Assembly: GCA_015680685.1 (NCBI GenBank)
Contig: MNCI01000952.1
Location: forward strand, 723,933 to 787,932
From: Gnetum montanum
Lineage: Eukaryota > Streptophyta > Gnetopsida > Gnetales > Gnetaceae
Direction: 5' to 3'
Length of the DNA stretch: 64,000 nt
In this document: positions 24,368 to 37,336 of the stretch, in pieces
Numbering within the stretch: the first letter of the stretch is position 1
How the letters are laid out: each line of letters opens with the position of its first letter
Translations under genes and position numbers: made by a program
The notes under the pieces: model-generated
What the model was told of the DNA's origin: nothing
Seen by the model: only the letters and a program-made list of their open reading frames with translations
Databases searched by the model: none

Positions 24368-25684
24368 ATGGAGGGGACATCTTACACAAAGCCACCTATG
24401 TTTGACGAACTTGGCTTCACCTATTAGAAAGCTAGAATGTAAGGGTTTTTTGAATCCATAGAGTTTAAAGTATGGGAGTCAATTCTTGAAGGCTATGCTT
24501 CACCTATTAATAGTGCCACCAGCATCATTAAGCCTCACAACAAATAGACACAAGAGGAAAAGGATAAGTTCATTTTTGATTCAAAAGCAAAACATTGTTT
24601 ATATTGTGCATTGAATAAATCTGTATTTAATAGAGTAGCAAGATGTCAAATGGCCAAATAAATTTGACAAACTTTCGAAGCTACATATGAAATAACATCT
24701 ATTGTTAAGCAATTGAAATTGTTAGTTTTACAAAGTAAATATAATAAACTCAAAATGAGAGAAGGTGAGAAAATAAAAGATTATTTCTCTAAAGCTAATG
24801 ATCTTGTTGTAGTTATTAGAGGAATAGGTAAAGATTTGCCCAAAAGCGATGTCATCATCAAAATGATTGGAACTCTACAACTGGAGTTTAAACCAAAGGT
24901 AATTGCTAGGGAGGAGATTAAAAATTTCTCAACCTTGAAATTTGAAAAGCTTCAAAGTGCTCTCATTGCTTATGAAATGAATCTCATAAGTGAAGGAGAA
25001 ATCTAAGAAGGACCTATAGCTCTAAAGACTGCCTCCAAAGAGAAAGAGTCCAATGATCATGATGAAGGTAGTGAAGATGAGATTGCCTTTCTCTCAAGCA
25101 AGCTACAATGATTGCTAATAAGAAGAAACAAAGGGGCATCACAACAAAGACCCAATCTACTCAAAGGTAGAGAAAGAGGTAGAAATTTTTTAAATTCTAA
25201 CTTAGATTTCTATTCCATAGAATTTTGGGTTTGTGGAGGAAGAGGCCATATGGCCTTTGAATGTCATAGTGATCCTAGTGATAACAAGACACAACCAAAG
25301 AATAGATTCAATGATGAGGAGATAAAGGAGACCAAATTTTATACAAGTTGGGATGATGGTAAGCAAAGTGAAGAAGAAGCATGAAAATCTTCCAAAAATT
25401 CACATCTCATATGCATGGCGCTTACAAATGAAAATTCCTCACATGTGGTTGAACAAGATGGCAAGTGTGAAAAAAGGTATAGTGAATTTTAAGAAGAAAA
25501 TTTTCTTTTACATCATTTGATTAAGAAGGCAAAGAAATTTGTAATTTCTAAGTTGGATGCTATTCATGCTAAAGTAAAAGAAGAGATCTTAGACATAAAA
25601 GCTAAGATTCAACAACTAGCCTCTTTTTATAAGGATTGCAATAAGGTTCAAGAAGAGGAGACTTCTAAAAAATAACCAAAGAAT
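24368..25684 (+). pseudogene. Copia-type Gag remnant (UBN2 domain, zinc knuckle)
   Basis: The ATG at 24,368 begins MEGTSYTKPPMFDE, the usual start of a Copia gag, 41 bases after the primer-binding site. A UBN2-type capsid domain follows: DSKAKHCLYCALN, then the open part 24,713-25,006 with KMREGEKIKDYFSKANDL. A zinc knuckle lies at about 25,222-25,263; it reads FWVCGGRGHMAFEC, with the first Cys changed to Phe. A Lys/Glu-rich tail runs to about 25,684. Gag would form the particle that packages element RNA. In-frame stops at several places make this copy inactive. No protease or pol follows. Confidence 0.75.
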
Positions 25685-25899
25685 TTAGAGGAAGCTACAC
25701 ATAAAAACTCAAGCTCCACACATGAAAATGCAAGCTCAAACATATACAGGTTTGATAATTTTTATCATAAGGATAATACTGTATTTGTTTGTAAAAATTG
25801 TGATTATAAGAAAACTCTTAACTATACTCATGATGATCAAAACAAGATTAACACTTGGTCTTGTCAAAAATGCTTTGGTAAGAGAAATTGTATAGGTAC

Positions 25900-27580
25900 T
25901 AATAAGTGGGAATGAAGAGAAATGGAGAATTGAAAATGATGCAATAAGTGATCAAAGGTTTTATCATAAAGAGCATGAATAAATAAAGACATCACATATA
26001 CAATCTAATAAGAGAGAATCGAAGGATGAGGAGGTACTGCATGATAGGAGACATCATTTCAAACTCCATTAATCTTTTGTTCTTCCCTACAAGTAAGGTA
26101 AGTTAAGGTAAGCTTCCATTGCTTTGCTTGCTAGTTAATAAGAATGGTATTTGAAGTCCAAAATTATTTGTATCTTGAAAAATGGTGGAATAATTTTTTA
26201 GAGCATCCCTTGCATTCATTTTTGAGCTTGATATAATTGGTTTTATGAAAATATGTGTAGCATTTATTTTGATTTCCTTTGGATAATTATCTTGTTGGTT
26301 GTTGTCATGTTTTCAATCTTGTTTAATCTAAACTTATTGTGATTGTGATAATCTGCTTCTAAGCTCATGGCCTTTGGGATATTTTTTGCTATTTATGAAG
26401 TAAGAAAAGCCTTTGAAAAATCCTATCAATATTACTGATTGGAGACCTTAGTCTCCACATTTGAGCTTAATGTTGACCTATAGTTATAGTGTTTTTATGA
26501 TTTACAACATTTTTACATTAATAGTCCAAGATAAGTAGCACATGTGTAGGAGGAGCCTATTCCTCATTATCCATCACCATCTTGGAGATCACCAAGGTAG
26601 GGAGAGTCTTTGGAGACTTCAACCAAGAGACACTAAAACAACAAAGTATTCTAAAATGGGCAAGATAAGAACATCAAGAGGTATTTTTCTTTTAACTGGA
26701 TGGCTGAGTCTTGAATTTGTGTTTCTGATATCCTTTGCCATGATTATCACTTCTTTTTTGAAAAATGGTTGTGTTTGTGGCATTTCCTTGTACAAAAAGC
26801 AAAATATGCATGTTTCTATCATGGCTTCCATATGCTTGTGTTGATGTTTTCCAAATTTTTGGTTGAATATAACAATACAAGTTCTAATGAGATAATTTTT
26901 TTAATTAGATAGGATCTATATTTGGTCTTTAGCATCAAATTATGTGTTGTTGGTCCTTTTTGGATTAATTGTAGATCCTTGTTTTGAATTTATAAGACCA
27001 AGTCTTAATGCATCATCAACCCACATCTTTGATATCCAAGCATAAGCTGAAGTAAGAAGTACCTATATTTTTATGAAAGAATGCAAATACTGATATTATT
27101 CCTTACAACAATATGAGCAAAAACATGATCATCCTACTTATGGGAAAGTATCCACAATTTTGATTGAAACATCATGTAAGTAGTTTTCCTTGAGATGTAC
27201 TTTCTAGCTCAAGAATTTAAAATATGACATGACTAGTTTCACATTGTGAAGTTGTATTGCTATATTCTCCTTACCATATAAGAGATGTCCTAATATTTTA
27301 CTATTGTTTTTAAAAGGATAGAGAATATTTGAACATTAAAAGAACCATGCCCTATAAACTACTAATGACTTATTGATTTAGAGATAGGTTACTTAACCTT
27401 CAAGGCTTACACTTCACTTCAAGCTTTAAGTTTGAATATCACTTAGAAGGCTTGGATCAACTCTTAAAAAATTCAAGGCAACTCATCTTGGAACTTTTTG
27501 TTGTTTTTTAAAAAGGGGGAGACTAGTATAGTTATATTTGAATGATCATTAATCCATTTTCTTAAGTTTTGAACATTACC
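25900..27580 (+). other. Non-coding interior of the Copia-type element
   Basis: Where integrase and reverse transcriptase should lie, I see AT-rich DNA with short open stretches only. The longest (26,542-26,844) has an open frame on both strands and no recognisable domain. Confidence 0.5.
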
Positions 27581-27594
27581 AAAAAGGGGTAGAT
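27581..27594 (+). other. Polypurine tract of the Copia-type element
   Basis: AAAAAGGGGTAGAT directly precedes the 3' LTR start TGTGGACC. It marks the 3' end of the interior and confirms plus orientation. Confidence 0.8.
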
Positions 27595-28782
27595 TGTGGA
27601 CCTTTTGGTGTGTCAATACATTAAGAAAAATGGAGATAAAGGTTGTGTGGTTGTAGGATTAAGATGAGATGACAAGGAACACATTGATGTAGACAAAAGA
27701 AGAAAGTCATCCACAAGGTCTCAAGGTCTCATCCACAAAATAAAAGCTCAAAGGAAGAGAATTCAAAGAACATGGACAAGAAAAGTTGTCATCATTGACG
27801 TTTACGAAAGTTTGATGATCATGGACAAGGAATGATGAATTCATAATGCAAAGGAAGGTTGAAGAAAGTCATCTCTAAGAAATAGTAGACATCTTGAAAT
27901 AATTAGAGGATGCATATGAAAAAACATCTTTAAGAAATAGCAGACATATTTCCTCAAGCAAAGACGTCTTCATATAATGTAGGTTAGTTTTAGAAAGACA
28001 TATTTCATCAAACAAAGATATCTTCTAGAATGGAAATTTCAAAAATACATCATTCCCAAACAAAGCCATCTTTCCATAATAGAAGACAAATACAAAAAGA
28101 TGTCTCAGGCATGAAGAAGACATCTTCCATGACCATTAGCTAGTTGTTGCACGAGTTCCAAGATGGATTTTGAAACATGGTATCTATAAGAAGATATCAT
28201 ATGCATTGGAAAATATGCAAGCTCTTGTACAATCATTGTCTAATCATTTGTCAATCATTGTTTCTCTTCATTGTATTATCATTTATCCATTGTAAAGTGT
28301 GATGTACCTCAAAGTACAAGGATCAACAAACTAAGTTGCATTCATCCCTTGTAATTATTCTCCCTTATTGCCCTGTGGGGTTGATGTGCTTCTTGCAGGA
28401 AGGCATCTTCATTAAGCTTGTCAAGATCTTGTAGGATTGAGTGGTTGGTGATGCATCATAACAGTCTTGAGTGGAGCTCAAGATTGTAAAGGTTATGGAA
28501 GCCTAGAAACCACATTTTAAGCCTAATGGGACCTTGCAAGGTTGAGTGGTTGGTGCAGTATCATAACACTCTGGAGTGGGGCTTGAAGATTTTACAGGGT
28601 GTGGACCCTTCAAACAACATTTCAGAGCAACAAAGTCTGAAGGTATGCTTGCAATCTACCCTCTGAGTGTGGACTACCCAAGTTGGGGAACCATGTTAAA
28701 TTTGATGTGTGTGCTTTGTCCAAAAAATTTCAATTTTGAGAACTTATTCATCCCCCTCCCCTTCTAAGTTCAACAATCCACA
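27595..28782 (+). mobile_element. 3' LTR of the Copia-type element
   Basis: A 1,188-base partner of 23,082-24,312 with the same TGTGGACC start and an ATCCACA end. The GACRTC array is also present (about 27,865-28,200). It has decayed at different positions from the 5' LTR, so the original array can be read by comparing the two. Confidence 0.9.
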
Positions 28783-29009
28783 TTAGTGATAGTGTGAAGC
28801 ATTGTCCTTGTACTTGTGGTTCTTCTACCTCCCCTTGAGTCAAATGCCCTGTAGTAGGAGTTTCTTGATGGATACTAAAAGATTGAGCCTCTTGCTCCAC
28901 ATGTTCTACTTGTGGTTTTTGTGCTCCTATTTGGCCTCTTCCTTGGCATGTTGGTCATTTGCTTATCGGCTGTGAGGATCCTCCTATTACTCCTCTCTTT
29001 GGAGCCATC

Positions 29010-31329
29010 TGTAATCATCAAGAATTTAGGAATTATTAGAATGTGTTCTTTGATTGTGATAACTCCTTTTCTATCTCATATCTTTAGTTAGATCAAATTT
29101 TTAGCTTACTATGATTGTAGAGTTAGAAAAATTTTCAAAAAAAAATCCTACAAGTGTTAGTTTCCTTATAACCCTTCATAGTTATCCATTTTGTTTTTGT
29201 TTATGGCTCATAATGGTTAGTATGATACATTAAGAGGATTATTTAAGTGTTTATGGCATTAATGTGATTAATTGTTATTAAACATTTCCAACTTTCCCTT
29301 CATATTTACCCTTAGAATACCTTCTAGGCCTTAACAAATTCTGACTTTGATTTTTGTTATATCCCACTAAGTGCACCTCCACAACTAAGTTGAGAGCTCC
29401 ATGATCAACCAAGTTTAGGAATCATGAAAATCAAAGCTACAAGTGTGGAGTTATGAGGGTTGGAAGTTGGGAGATCAGAGCTTAGATTGTAGAAGAAAAA
29501 TGATAAAAACTCCCTTGGCTCAAATGTGAAAAATGATGAAATTTGGCTAAGTCCCCACATATATATAGGTTTTGTGAGCTCTGATAATCTGATATTGGAG
29601 GCAAAAATTCACATTTTCTGTTGATTTTTAATGATAAAAAATGGTTCAATGTGAATGTTTGGAAGATATAGGACATGTTTAGAGGATCTCAAACTATGCA
29701 TTATGCATATTTTTCGAGAATTTGACATGGAAAATTCATAAAGAAGGAATCTTGGGCTAGGAAAGTTCATGAAGTATTGATAAGATGGATGAGATGGGTA
29801 ATGAATTCATGTTGTTGGAATAGATAGTTTGAATGATAAGGGAAGTTTTTATTAACATTTATTATTTTTATAAGGCTTAAGATGATGTGGAATCACTTGG
29901 TAGGTAAAAGATACAATAGTTATACAAGGGGATCCTCTCCAAAGAAAGCTCCAGCCCTTAATGCCCTTGTATAACCCCACCTAACAGTGTCCTTAGGTAG
30001 TCAAGGACTTGAATGTAATGCATACCTATTCAACAAAACACACATGTTAGTATCACCAAGCTAGGAAAATGACTCTATGTTACACAAAACCACAAGTTAT
30101 GATTATTCACACAATGAGATGAAATAGGCTAAAAAAGAACTACAGAAAACAAAATGTGAGGTGTCTTACCATAGGAATAATGAATTTTTGTGTTTTATTA
30201 GTGGTTAAAGTAATCATTACCCTTTCTGTCCAAGATTCACTTCAAGTCCAAACCACATTCTAGTGGAAACGCATTATTTTATCTCCTCGAATTACAATTG
30301 TAAGACTGCCACTATTGCAAGGAGTATCATCACTTAGTGTATTGTCCAAGTAAGGAGTTTATTCATTACACTTCTTTATTTTTTTTAAATTTCTAAGAAG
30401 CTACCTACCTTTAGGCATGGGTAGCATGTCCTTCCAGTGGGACGCCTAGAAATTTATTTTGTGCATTGTTTTCATTTTTATTTGTGTTAACTTTACCAAA
30501 GGACTACCTTCAAGCATGGGTAACATGTCTTTCCAATGACATGGTAAGGAAATACTTATTTTACTCTTACTCATAGTTTTTGTTAGATTTACAAGGATAT
30601 AATACAACCTAAGCAATAGGATAAAACTAATAGAAGTAATCCTAGACAGTCCACAAATCCCCTTGATGTCCCACCCTTTACATTCCCACTTGGTTCTTCA
30701 CTTTTCGATATAGGCATAGTGATTCCAAGTTTATTCTTTGTTGTATGATGGGAAGAATGTCATTATGGCCATGGTAAGAGCCTCTTATTAATGGAATGAA
30801 GGGATGAATGTTGTGGTCTTACTATTCAAACAATTAGTCCCTTATGACTTGATAACATAGAGAAATCTTCACCTTATTAGACTACATCTTGCCTTATTCT
30901 TAATGTCTTTTATTAACAATCAAAATTATTTACATAGGTCATGAAAACAAAGTATGAAAAAAAGATAGTAAGAATTGGAAAAATATGTAAAGAATGAAAA
31001 ATCATAAAGAATTGAAAAATGTAAAAGAATATCACAAATTTAAGAAATGAAAAGTATAAAAGAATGAGGAGATATCAAAGAATGTGAAAAAAAATGGAAA
31101 GAAGATGAAAAGTTCAGCGAAGTGCCTACGATTCCAAATTAACACCCCCATGACTATCATTAGGATTAGTTAAATGGAAGATAGATCAAGTAGAAGACTG
31201 TTGGGTAGATCAGGTAGATTCCTTGGAATATTCATAATAAAGTTTGAGTTGTTGGATATTTACAAGAATGAACATATGTAGACAGATTAGGTGGTAGATA
31301 TTCAAGGAACCAAATGGATAAGTGGCTTA
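29010..31329 (-). other. Spacer between integrase and extra ORF of the Athila-like element
   Basis: AT-rich, without recognisable coding sequence on either strand. A segment of about 37 bases (CTACCTTTAGGCATGGGTA type) occurs twice, near 30,400-30,440 and 30,505-30,545. A spacer of this kind is common in this branch of elements. Confidence 0.4.
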
Positions 31330-34300
31330 AACAATGTATGGTCCCTTCCAAAGTATCTAGAATTTTGCTTTTTGGGGTAGATGATTAGGGTTATAGTAAA
31401 GGACCTTATCACTCAGTTGTATAGTTACTTGCCTTATTTGTGTGTTGTGCCTAAGTTTGGTGTGATGTTTGTGGACTTCGTTACTCATGAGTGCTACAAG
31501 CCTGTTCTTGTCTAAAAGGTTTAGATTCATGAGAGATTTTTTTTGTGCCAAGCTTAGATCAAGGTCAAGTTCATTGGCAGTAGCTAGAGTGTGGAGCTCT
31601 GACTAGGGTGGGAGCATTGACAACTTGCCGTAAACTAACTCATATGGTGAGGGTAGTAGTTTCCAGGATGTCCTATAGGTCCATAGAGCATCATTTAGTT
31701 TAGTGCTCTAGTCCTTTCTATATCTACAAACCATCCTAGTGAGTATCTTAGTAATTTCTTGATTAGTAACTTCGACTTGACCATTTACTTAGGGATGATA
31801 TGGTGTTGTTAGCTTATGGTTCATCCCAAGTTGTTGCATGATCTTTTTGAATGTAGCACTAGTGAAGTGAGCCCCCATTATCTGATATGAGCATTCTTGG
31901 TACTCCAAATCTATTCACCACATGTTATTAGAGAAATTTGGTAGTTGTCTTCACTGTACAATCTTTTACTACTACTGCCTTTACCCATTTCGTATAGTAA
32001 TCCATAGTCACAATCATATATCTTTTTCCATTCGACATAAGTGTTATGGACCTCATAAAGTCAATTCCCCATAGGTTAAAAGGTTCAAGTGATTGTATCT
32101 AGTGTTGTGGGCCTTCGTATTTAACCATAACTCCTCCATCTCTTTGGCATCACTCACAAGATTTTACAAAAGTATGAATCTCTCTAAACAAGGTAGGCCA
32201 AAAGTAACCTACCATCATTAGCTTGAGTGTCATTCTATGCTTGCATAGTGGCCATCACATGGGCCTTCATGGCCATGCTGTAAAACTCTATATTGATCAC
32301 ATTCTAGCACATACCATTTGACACATCCATTTGCATAACTTTGGTAAAGATTGCCATTAATTTCCATATATCGTTTTTCTTTGTGAAGGAATTGTTCTTG
32401 TTGTTTCTTAAACCATTCAATAGGAAGCTCTTATGTTGTTAGATAAGTCAGATGTTCTACAATCCATGGCTTCCCTGTTGTACTTATAACTTGTATTGTT
32501 TTGATAAATAGATCTTCATTAGGGAATCAGTTTGATAAAGGGTTTACTTGATCTTCAAAATTCCATTTTAACCTTAATAGATGATTGGCTATCACAGTTA
32601 AAATTCCATTTTAACCTTAATAGATGATGTCAAATTCTTGTAGGATAATATGCCATCTTGTGACTTTAGGATTGACCACTGGTTTGTTAATGAGAAATTA
32701 GATGACACTATGATTGGTATGAACATAGATTTTATATCAAAGCACATAATGTTTGAACTTCTCAAGCACATACATCATGATCATCAACTCTTTTTTCTGT
32801 TGTGGTGTAGTTTAATTGTGCTCTAGTGATGCTCCTATTGGCATAATAGATATATAGTAAGATCCCTTCTAATCATCTAATTATGTCAATATTGCACCAA
32901 GTGCATAATTGAAAGCATTGGTCATGATGTGAAAAGGTCTTGACCAATTTGGAGCTTGAAGGATTGGTGTGTCCACTAGTTTTTGCTCTAGAGGTTTGAA
33001 TGCCTTTTCACATGACTTTATCCATTCAAAGGGTTCATCCTTCTTCATGAGTTCCACAAATAGTTTTGCTATGTTTGAAAAATTTTCTAAGAATCTTCAA
33101 TAATATCTCGTGTGTTCTAATAATGATCTCACATGTTTCATTATCTATGGCCTTTGAGTGATATTCTATATGACTCTAATATTTTTAAGATCTACCTTGA
33201 TACCTTTTTGGGAGATTTTATGTCCCAACACTATATCATCCTAGATCATGAGATGGCTTTTTTGCCTATTGAGCTTGAGATTAGTTTCACCACATCACTT
33301 CAGTACTTGCTCTAACTGGTCCAATGCTTGATTGAAATCTAGCCCATATGTTGAAAAATCATCCATAAATACTTCTACATCATTTCTTATATGCTTTTGG
33401 AAGATGATAAGCATAAGTTTCTAGAAGGTGTTTGGCGCATTGCAAAGACCAAAGGACATCTTCTTGTAGGCAAACATTCCCCATGGACTGGTGAACATTG
33501 TATTCTCTTGGTCTTCAGGTGCAATGTAGATCTTATTGTATTCATTGTATCCATCCATAAAACTGTAATATTCATGTCCTACGATGGTGTCCAAGACTTG
33601 ATCAACAAATGGTAGAGGGAAGTGATTTTTAAATGTAGTAGTGTTCAACATTCAAAAGTTAATGTAGATTCGTCATTTTTCCCCCTTCTTTGGAACAATC
33701 ACTAAAGGATTGACCCATTCACTATCCACAATAGGATAGATGAATCTTGCCTTTAATAATTTTTCCAACTCGTTCTTAACTACTCCTTTTAGTTTTGGAT
33801 TGAGTCTTCATTGGGGTTGATGTCATGGTTTGACTATAGGATCAGTATATATCCAGTGTTAACAAATTCTTGGACCAATTCCTATGATCTCAACATAAGA
33901 CCACACAAATGCAGTAGATCATCTGTTAATCACTTCGAATAACATCCTCCTCTGTTCTTCTTTTAAATTACTATTGATTATTACTAGCTTCTTATTGTTC
34001 AAAAATGCATATTTCAATGTTGTCAATACAGCCTTTAGTTTCAATGGTTCTAATTCCATAGTGTATGGGATCTCTAGTCATCCCTAGTCTATCTCTTCTT
34101 CTTGATTTATTCATGGGTATAAGTGCCTTTCCCTTGATTTCTCTAACTTATCAATCTCTTCAACATAGGCATTAACAATTTATTCTTCTAGTTCCATGTA
34201 TTTATTTGATTTAATCTCTTCATTTTTGATCAGCCACTGGGTGCCTTCTTGCTATGTGCCTATCGCATACAGACATTTCTACATACATATTTCTTCTACA

Positions 34301-34750
34301 CATTTGTTGCATGCTTTAGTATCCTGTCATCTAATAGCCCATATTCTTTACATGCAATTGCACCCATTATCACTATATACGATACATGGAACTCTCTATA
34401 TTTGTATAATACCAACTTCGACTTCCTTGGAAATCTCCAAGGACAAGTCACGAATTCCAAGCTTAGTGTCAATAGTGCTAAACCAAGCTCCTCCCATAAT
34501 AATTGAAAACTCTCACTTATTTTTCCCCACATGAATGACTATAAAATCCACAGGGTAAGGCTAATCACTGATGGTTGTAATCACATCATCTACCTATCCT
34601 AGTGGAACCGTGATTAATTGGTTTGCAAGCTCTAACCAGATGTTACTCTTTTTTAGCGATGATAGATTCTAGGCCTGATACATGTTTTGTGAAATCAGGT
34701 TCACTCCTAACTTGAAATCAAGTAGATTTTTCATGGTTTCTACCCTATGC
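31330..34750 (-). pseudogene. Athila-like pol remnant (PR, RT, RNase H, integrase)
   Basis: Read on the minus strand. Protease is a faint LLDFKLGVNLIS near 34,720, where the catalytic D-x-G is lost. Reverse transcriptase lies at about 33,900-33,010, with the open part 33,651-33,421 (FPLPFVDQVLD, MSFGLCNAPNTF) and a catalytic box reading VEVFMDD, intact. RNase H (about 32,990-32,400) has VTRWHIILQEFDIIY. Integrase (about 32,340-31,330) has a zinc-finger block near 32,310-32,190, the TTPYHPKVNGQVEVTN segment, and a C-terminal tail at 31,551-31,357. These blocks resemble Athila/Tat elements more than chromoviruses. Stops and shifts occur throughout. Confidence 0.8.
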
Positions 34751-35149
34751 TATCTCGAGATAAACTAAGGGACTTCCTGGATTAGTTCATTTTTGTTGAA
34801 GATCTATTGCCTTGATCCAATGCATGATTATTTAAGCATGACAGTTGTGACATTTGGATTTTATGAAAATGGAAGCTTATTGTGTTGAGGAGGATTAGAT
34901 GTGGATGGTGTGGAAGTAGATGTGTTCCCCATCTATTGAATCTTTTGAGGACTCATTTGGAAGAACAATCATTTCCTAGGTTGTCCTTCATATGTGATTA
35001 CCTCCTCTTGTGTACTAACTACCCTTGTTGCACTCTTATGTTATAGTTGTGATGGTAGTTTCCTCTGCATAACAAGAGGTGGCATGGGTGGTAAAGGATT
35101 CAAGTGTTGATTTGAATCAGGTGCTAATGAATGCATGTATGAGTTTGGA

Positions 35150-37303
35150 TCTATTCTTGGCAATGTTGGTCTATGGTACTCAGTGGGGCAATACTGTGAA
35201 GTTTGGATAGCAACATTACTAGAAGAGATTGGATGTTGTACCAAATATCCATATGGATCTCACTACCTATATGAATATTGTTGGTGAGGTGGTCACATGG
35301 CCCATGATTGGGGTTGTTGCCACTACTGGTAGTACTACTCTTATGGCTATGGCAAAACTCCATTGTGATAGTATGTTGGTTGGAAGTTCTACTTGTAGTT
35401 ACCTCGAGGTAAGGTAATCTTCTGGGCATTTGTTTCTTAACAAATTTAGGATTAAGTGCATATGCCCCTATTTCCTATAAATGTGTCATTACTGGACAAC
35501 ATCCCTTGGGATGTTTGTATTAACACACAGCACATGCTTCCTCATCAATGGAGCTAGTGTCTAAACACTCAACCATTGAAGCCACTTTGCCTTTTCATCC
35601 AAAATCTTTCTTCTTTTTCTTATCCTTGCCTTTTCCAAAGGCTTTCTTTATTCTCTCCTTCACAATCTTCAATGCTATTGTAAATTTTTCATCTATCGAT
35701 TCCCACATTTTCTCTACATTTACTATAATATTAGTTACAGTTTTCTAAATTAGTAGAGTCTTCTTTTGAATTGCATGTTCCAAGGTTTCTTCCTCTTGAG
35801 TGTCAAAAACTCATGCATCTCTTTTTCTGATGGGTGGATCTCTATTATATTCTTCAGCTGATTCTCTCTTTCTTAACTCACCTTCTTCATTCACCACTTG
35901 GTCAATTAGTCTCTAGATTTGATGGGCAATCATCTCAGATAATTTGCCTTGGGCATAAACCCCAAGGATCTCTTTGGTCTTATTCTGTAACCCATCTACA
36001 ATGTGCCTTAGTTGTTCCCATTGTGAGAATCCATGGCTTGGGCATATGTGTGATAGTGAATAGTACTTGCCCATTGCCACATCAAGGGTTTCATAAGTCC
36101 CTTTAATCCTTGGATTTATTTCCTTCAATTAGACACCCATGAGTAGATTTGGTATTTTTCATTGAATATATCTAGCATGGTACTTCATCTTCTGATTGAT
36201 TCAAGTTCAAGTGATTTGTACTAACTCTCTACATATATCACAAGTGTTCATGGGAGAAATTTCAACTTTTTCCAATCACTTTTAATGTTTTGTAGGATGT
36301 AGGCATCGTGGAATGCTTGAAGGCGGTGTTGTGGATCAGCATTATAATCATCCTCAAATCTTGACATGTTATTCATATCAAGCTATTTGATACAGCTATC
36401 CATCGTGTGCCTAGTCAAAATGTAAATAACTTCGTAGATGTTAATCATGCTACGAGTTGCCATCAAGGGTTCATCATCTCAATTAGGTTTGTGTGCTTGG
36501 TTATAGTAGTGCCTCCTATGCTCATCCCTTTCATGATCTCTTTGATCCCTGTGTCTTCTTTGTTCATATCCTTCATCTTCTAAATCAGAGTGTCTTGAAT
36601 GATGTCCATGACAGTTATGACTCATTCTCTCCTCCTTATCATAGTCTCTATGCCTTTGCCTCCTCCTATCAAAGTTCATTAATGATTGTGAGGATGAGGA
36701 TGAGGTAGTAGGAGAACAATGTTGGCTTGTCCTTGTTGCATGACTCTAGTATTCCTCTCTGTAGGAGTTAGCAAAAACTATTGGCCTTGAATCTTGCTTA
36801 TACTTTGAGTCAATAGCCTCTCTCTTAAGTGTCTCTGCTAGGGTAGAATGCAATTGAACTTTAACAATTTCCTCCAATTTAATGATAGATGTCTATGAAT
36901 GGACTTCATGATTTTGGTGGAGTTGTTCAGCAATGAATGCATCACCATCAAGCTCTTCTAGAACAATAGGAAAGTTGACTTTATTTTCCTTATTCTAAAA
37001 ATGTTTGACTTCCATGGAAGCATCTCTATTTACTTGCTCCTTAATGGGCTGATAGGGTCGTGTCATATGTTTGATCACATTATACCCATCAAGTTTCTTT
37101 CTTGGATTCATGCCCCTTAGAGTTGTCTAAAGCATGATGGTTGTTGAGCATTCTGGAGTTAGAATAATGTTACCTTGAAGATCTGTCCATCTTAGTTGCC
37201 CATCTTGGTGAAAGATGAAAATAAAATTGTGATAATAAGGATCATGATGAGCATATGAGATCCTTGCTTGTATTGGCATACTTCTTTCTTCTTTTTCACT
37301 CAT
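35150..37303 (-). pseudogene. Athila-like Gag remnant
   Basis: The first ATG on the minus strand is at 37,303 (MSEKEERSMPIQARIS). A charged Arg/His/Asp-rich region (36,679-36,479) precedes a retrotransposon capsid-like region. The part 36,128-35,913 contains CPSHGFSQWEQL, a block typical of Athila/Tat gags. A broken zinc knuckle (AVC, then HPKGCCP) lies near 35,530-35,490, and a His/Asn/Pro-rich tail runs to about 35,150. Gag forms the cytoplasmic particle of the element. Stops interrupt the frame in several places. Confidence 0.65.
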
Positions 37304-37336
37304 TCTGTCATTAACTCTTTTTGTCTCCTTGGCAGG

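Larger units (their letters stand above)
23082..28782 (+). mobile_element. Gag-only Copia-type LTR retrotransposon (non-autonomous)
   Basis: Two LTRs (23,082-24,312 and 27,595-28,782) enclose only 3.28 kb. The primer-binding site, gag and polypurine tract are present, but no protease, integrase or reverse transcriptase block is visible. From about 25,900 to 27,580 the interior is AT-rich with no family motif. The gag is of the Copia UBN2 type. The element therefore probably depended on enzymes from a relative. It is inserted in the opposite direction to its host element, inside the host's extra ORF, with TSD CTAGT/TTAGT. Loss of pol by deletion after insertion is possible, but both ends are in order. 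Confidence 0.8.
20570..29008 (-). pseudogene. Extra ORF of the Athila-like element, split by a Copia-type insertion
   Basis: Read on the minus strand, an ATG at 29,008 starts a protein with MAPKRGVIGGSSQ. It runs to about 28,788, is interrupted by the nested element (23,082-28,782), and resumes from 23,076. A 103-codon open part (22,876-22,565) holds a mixed hydrophobic and charged domain ending GKYNANLA. Then comes a P/K-rich linker (PSPPKKDQ) and a long Lys/Glu/Leu-rich stretch that looks like coiled coil (about 21,750-20,900). The ORF lies between integrase and 3' LTR, where Athila/Tat elements carry their third ORF, once called env-like. The MAPKR start recalls plant transposon proteins of that kind, but I do not recognise a domain with certainty. 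Several stops are present. Confidence 0.55.

Noticed and set aside
26542-26844. 100-codon ORF inside the Copia-type element, considered as a captured gene
   Set aside because: Frames are open on both strands. There is no domain, no good start and no sign of transcription signals.
33391-33615. 74-codon plus-strand ORF
   Set aside because: It is antisense to the clear reverse transcriptase frame at 33,651-33,421.
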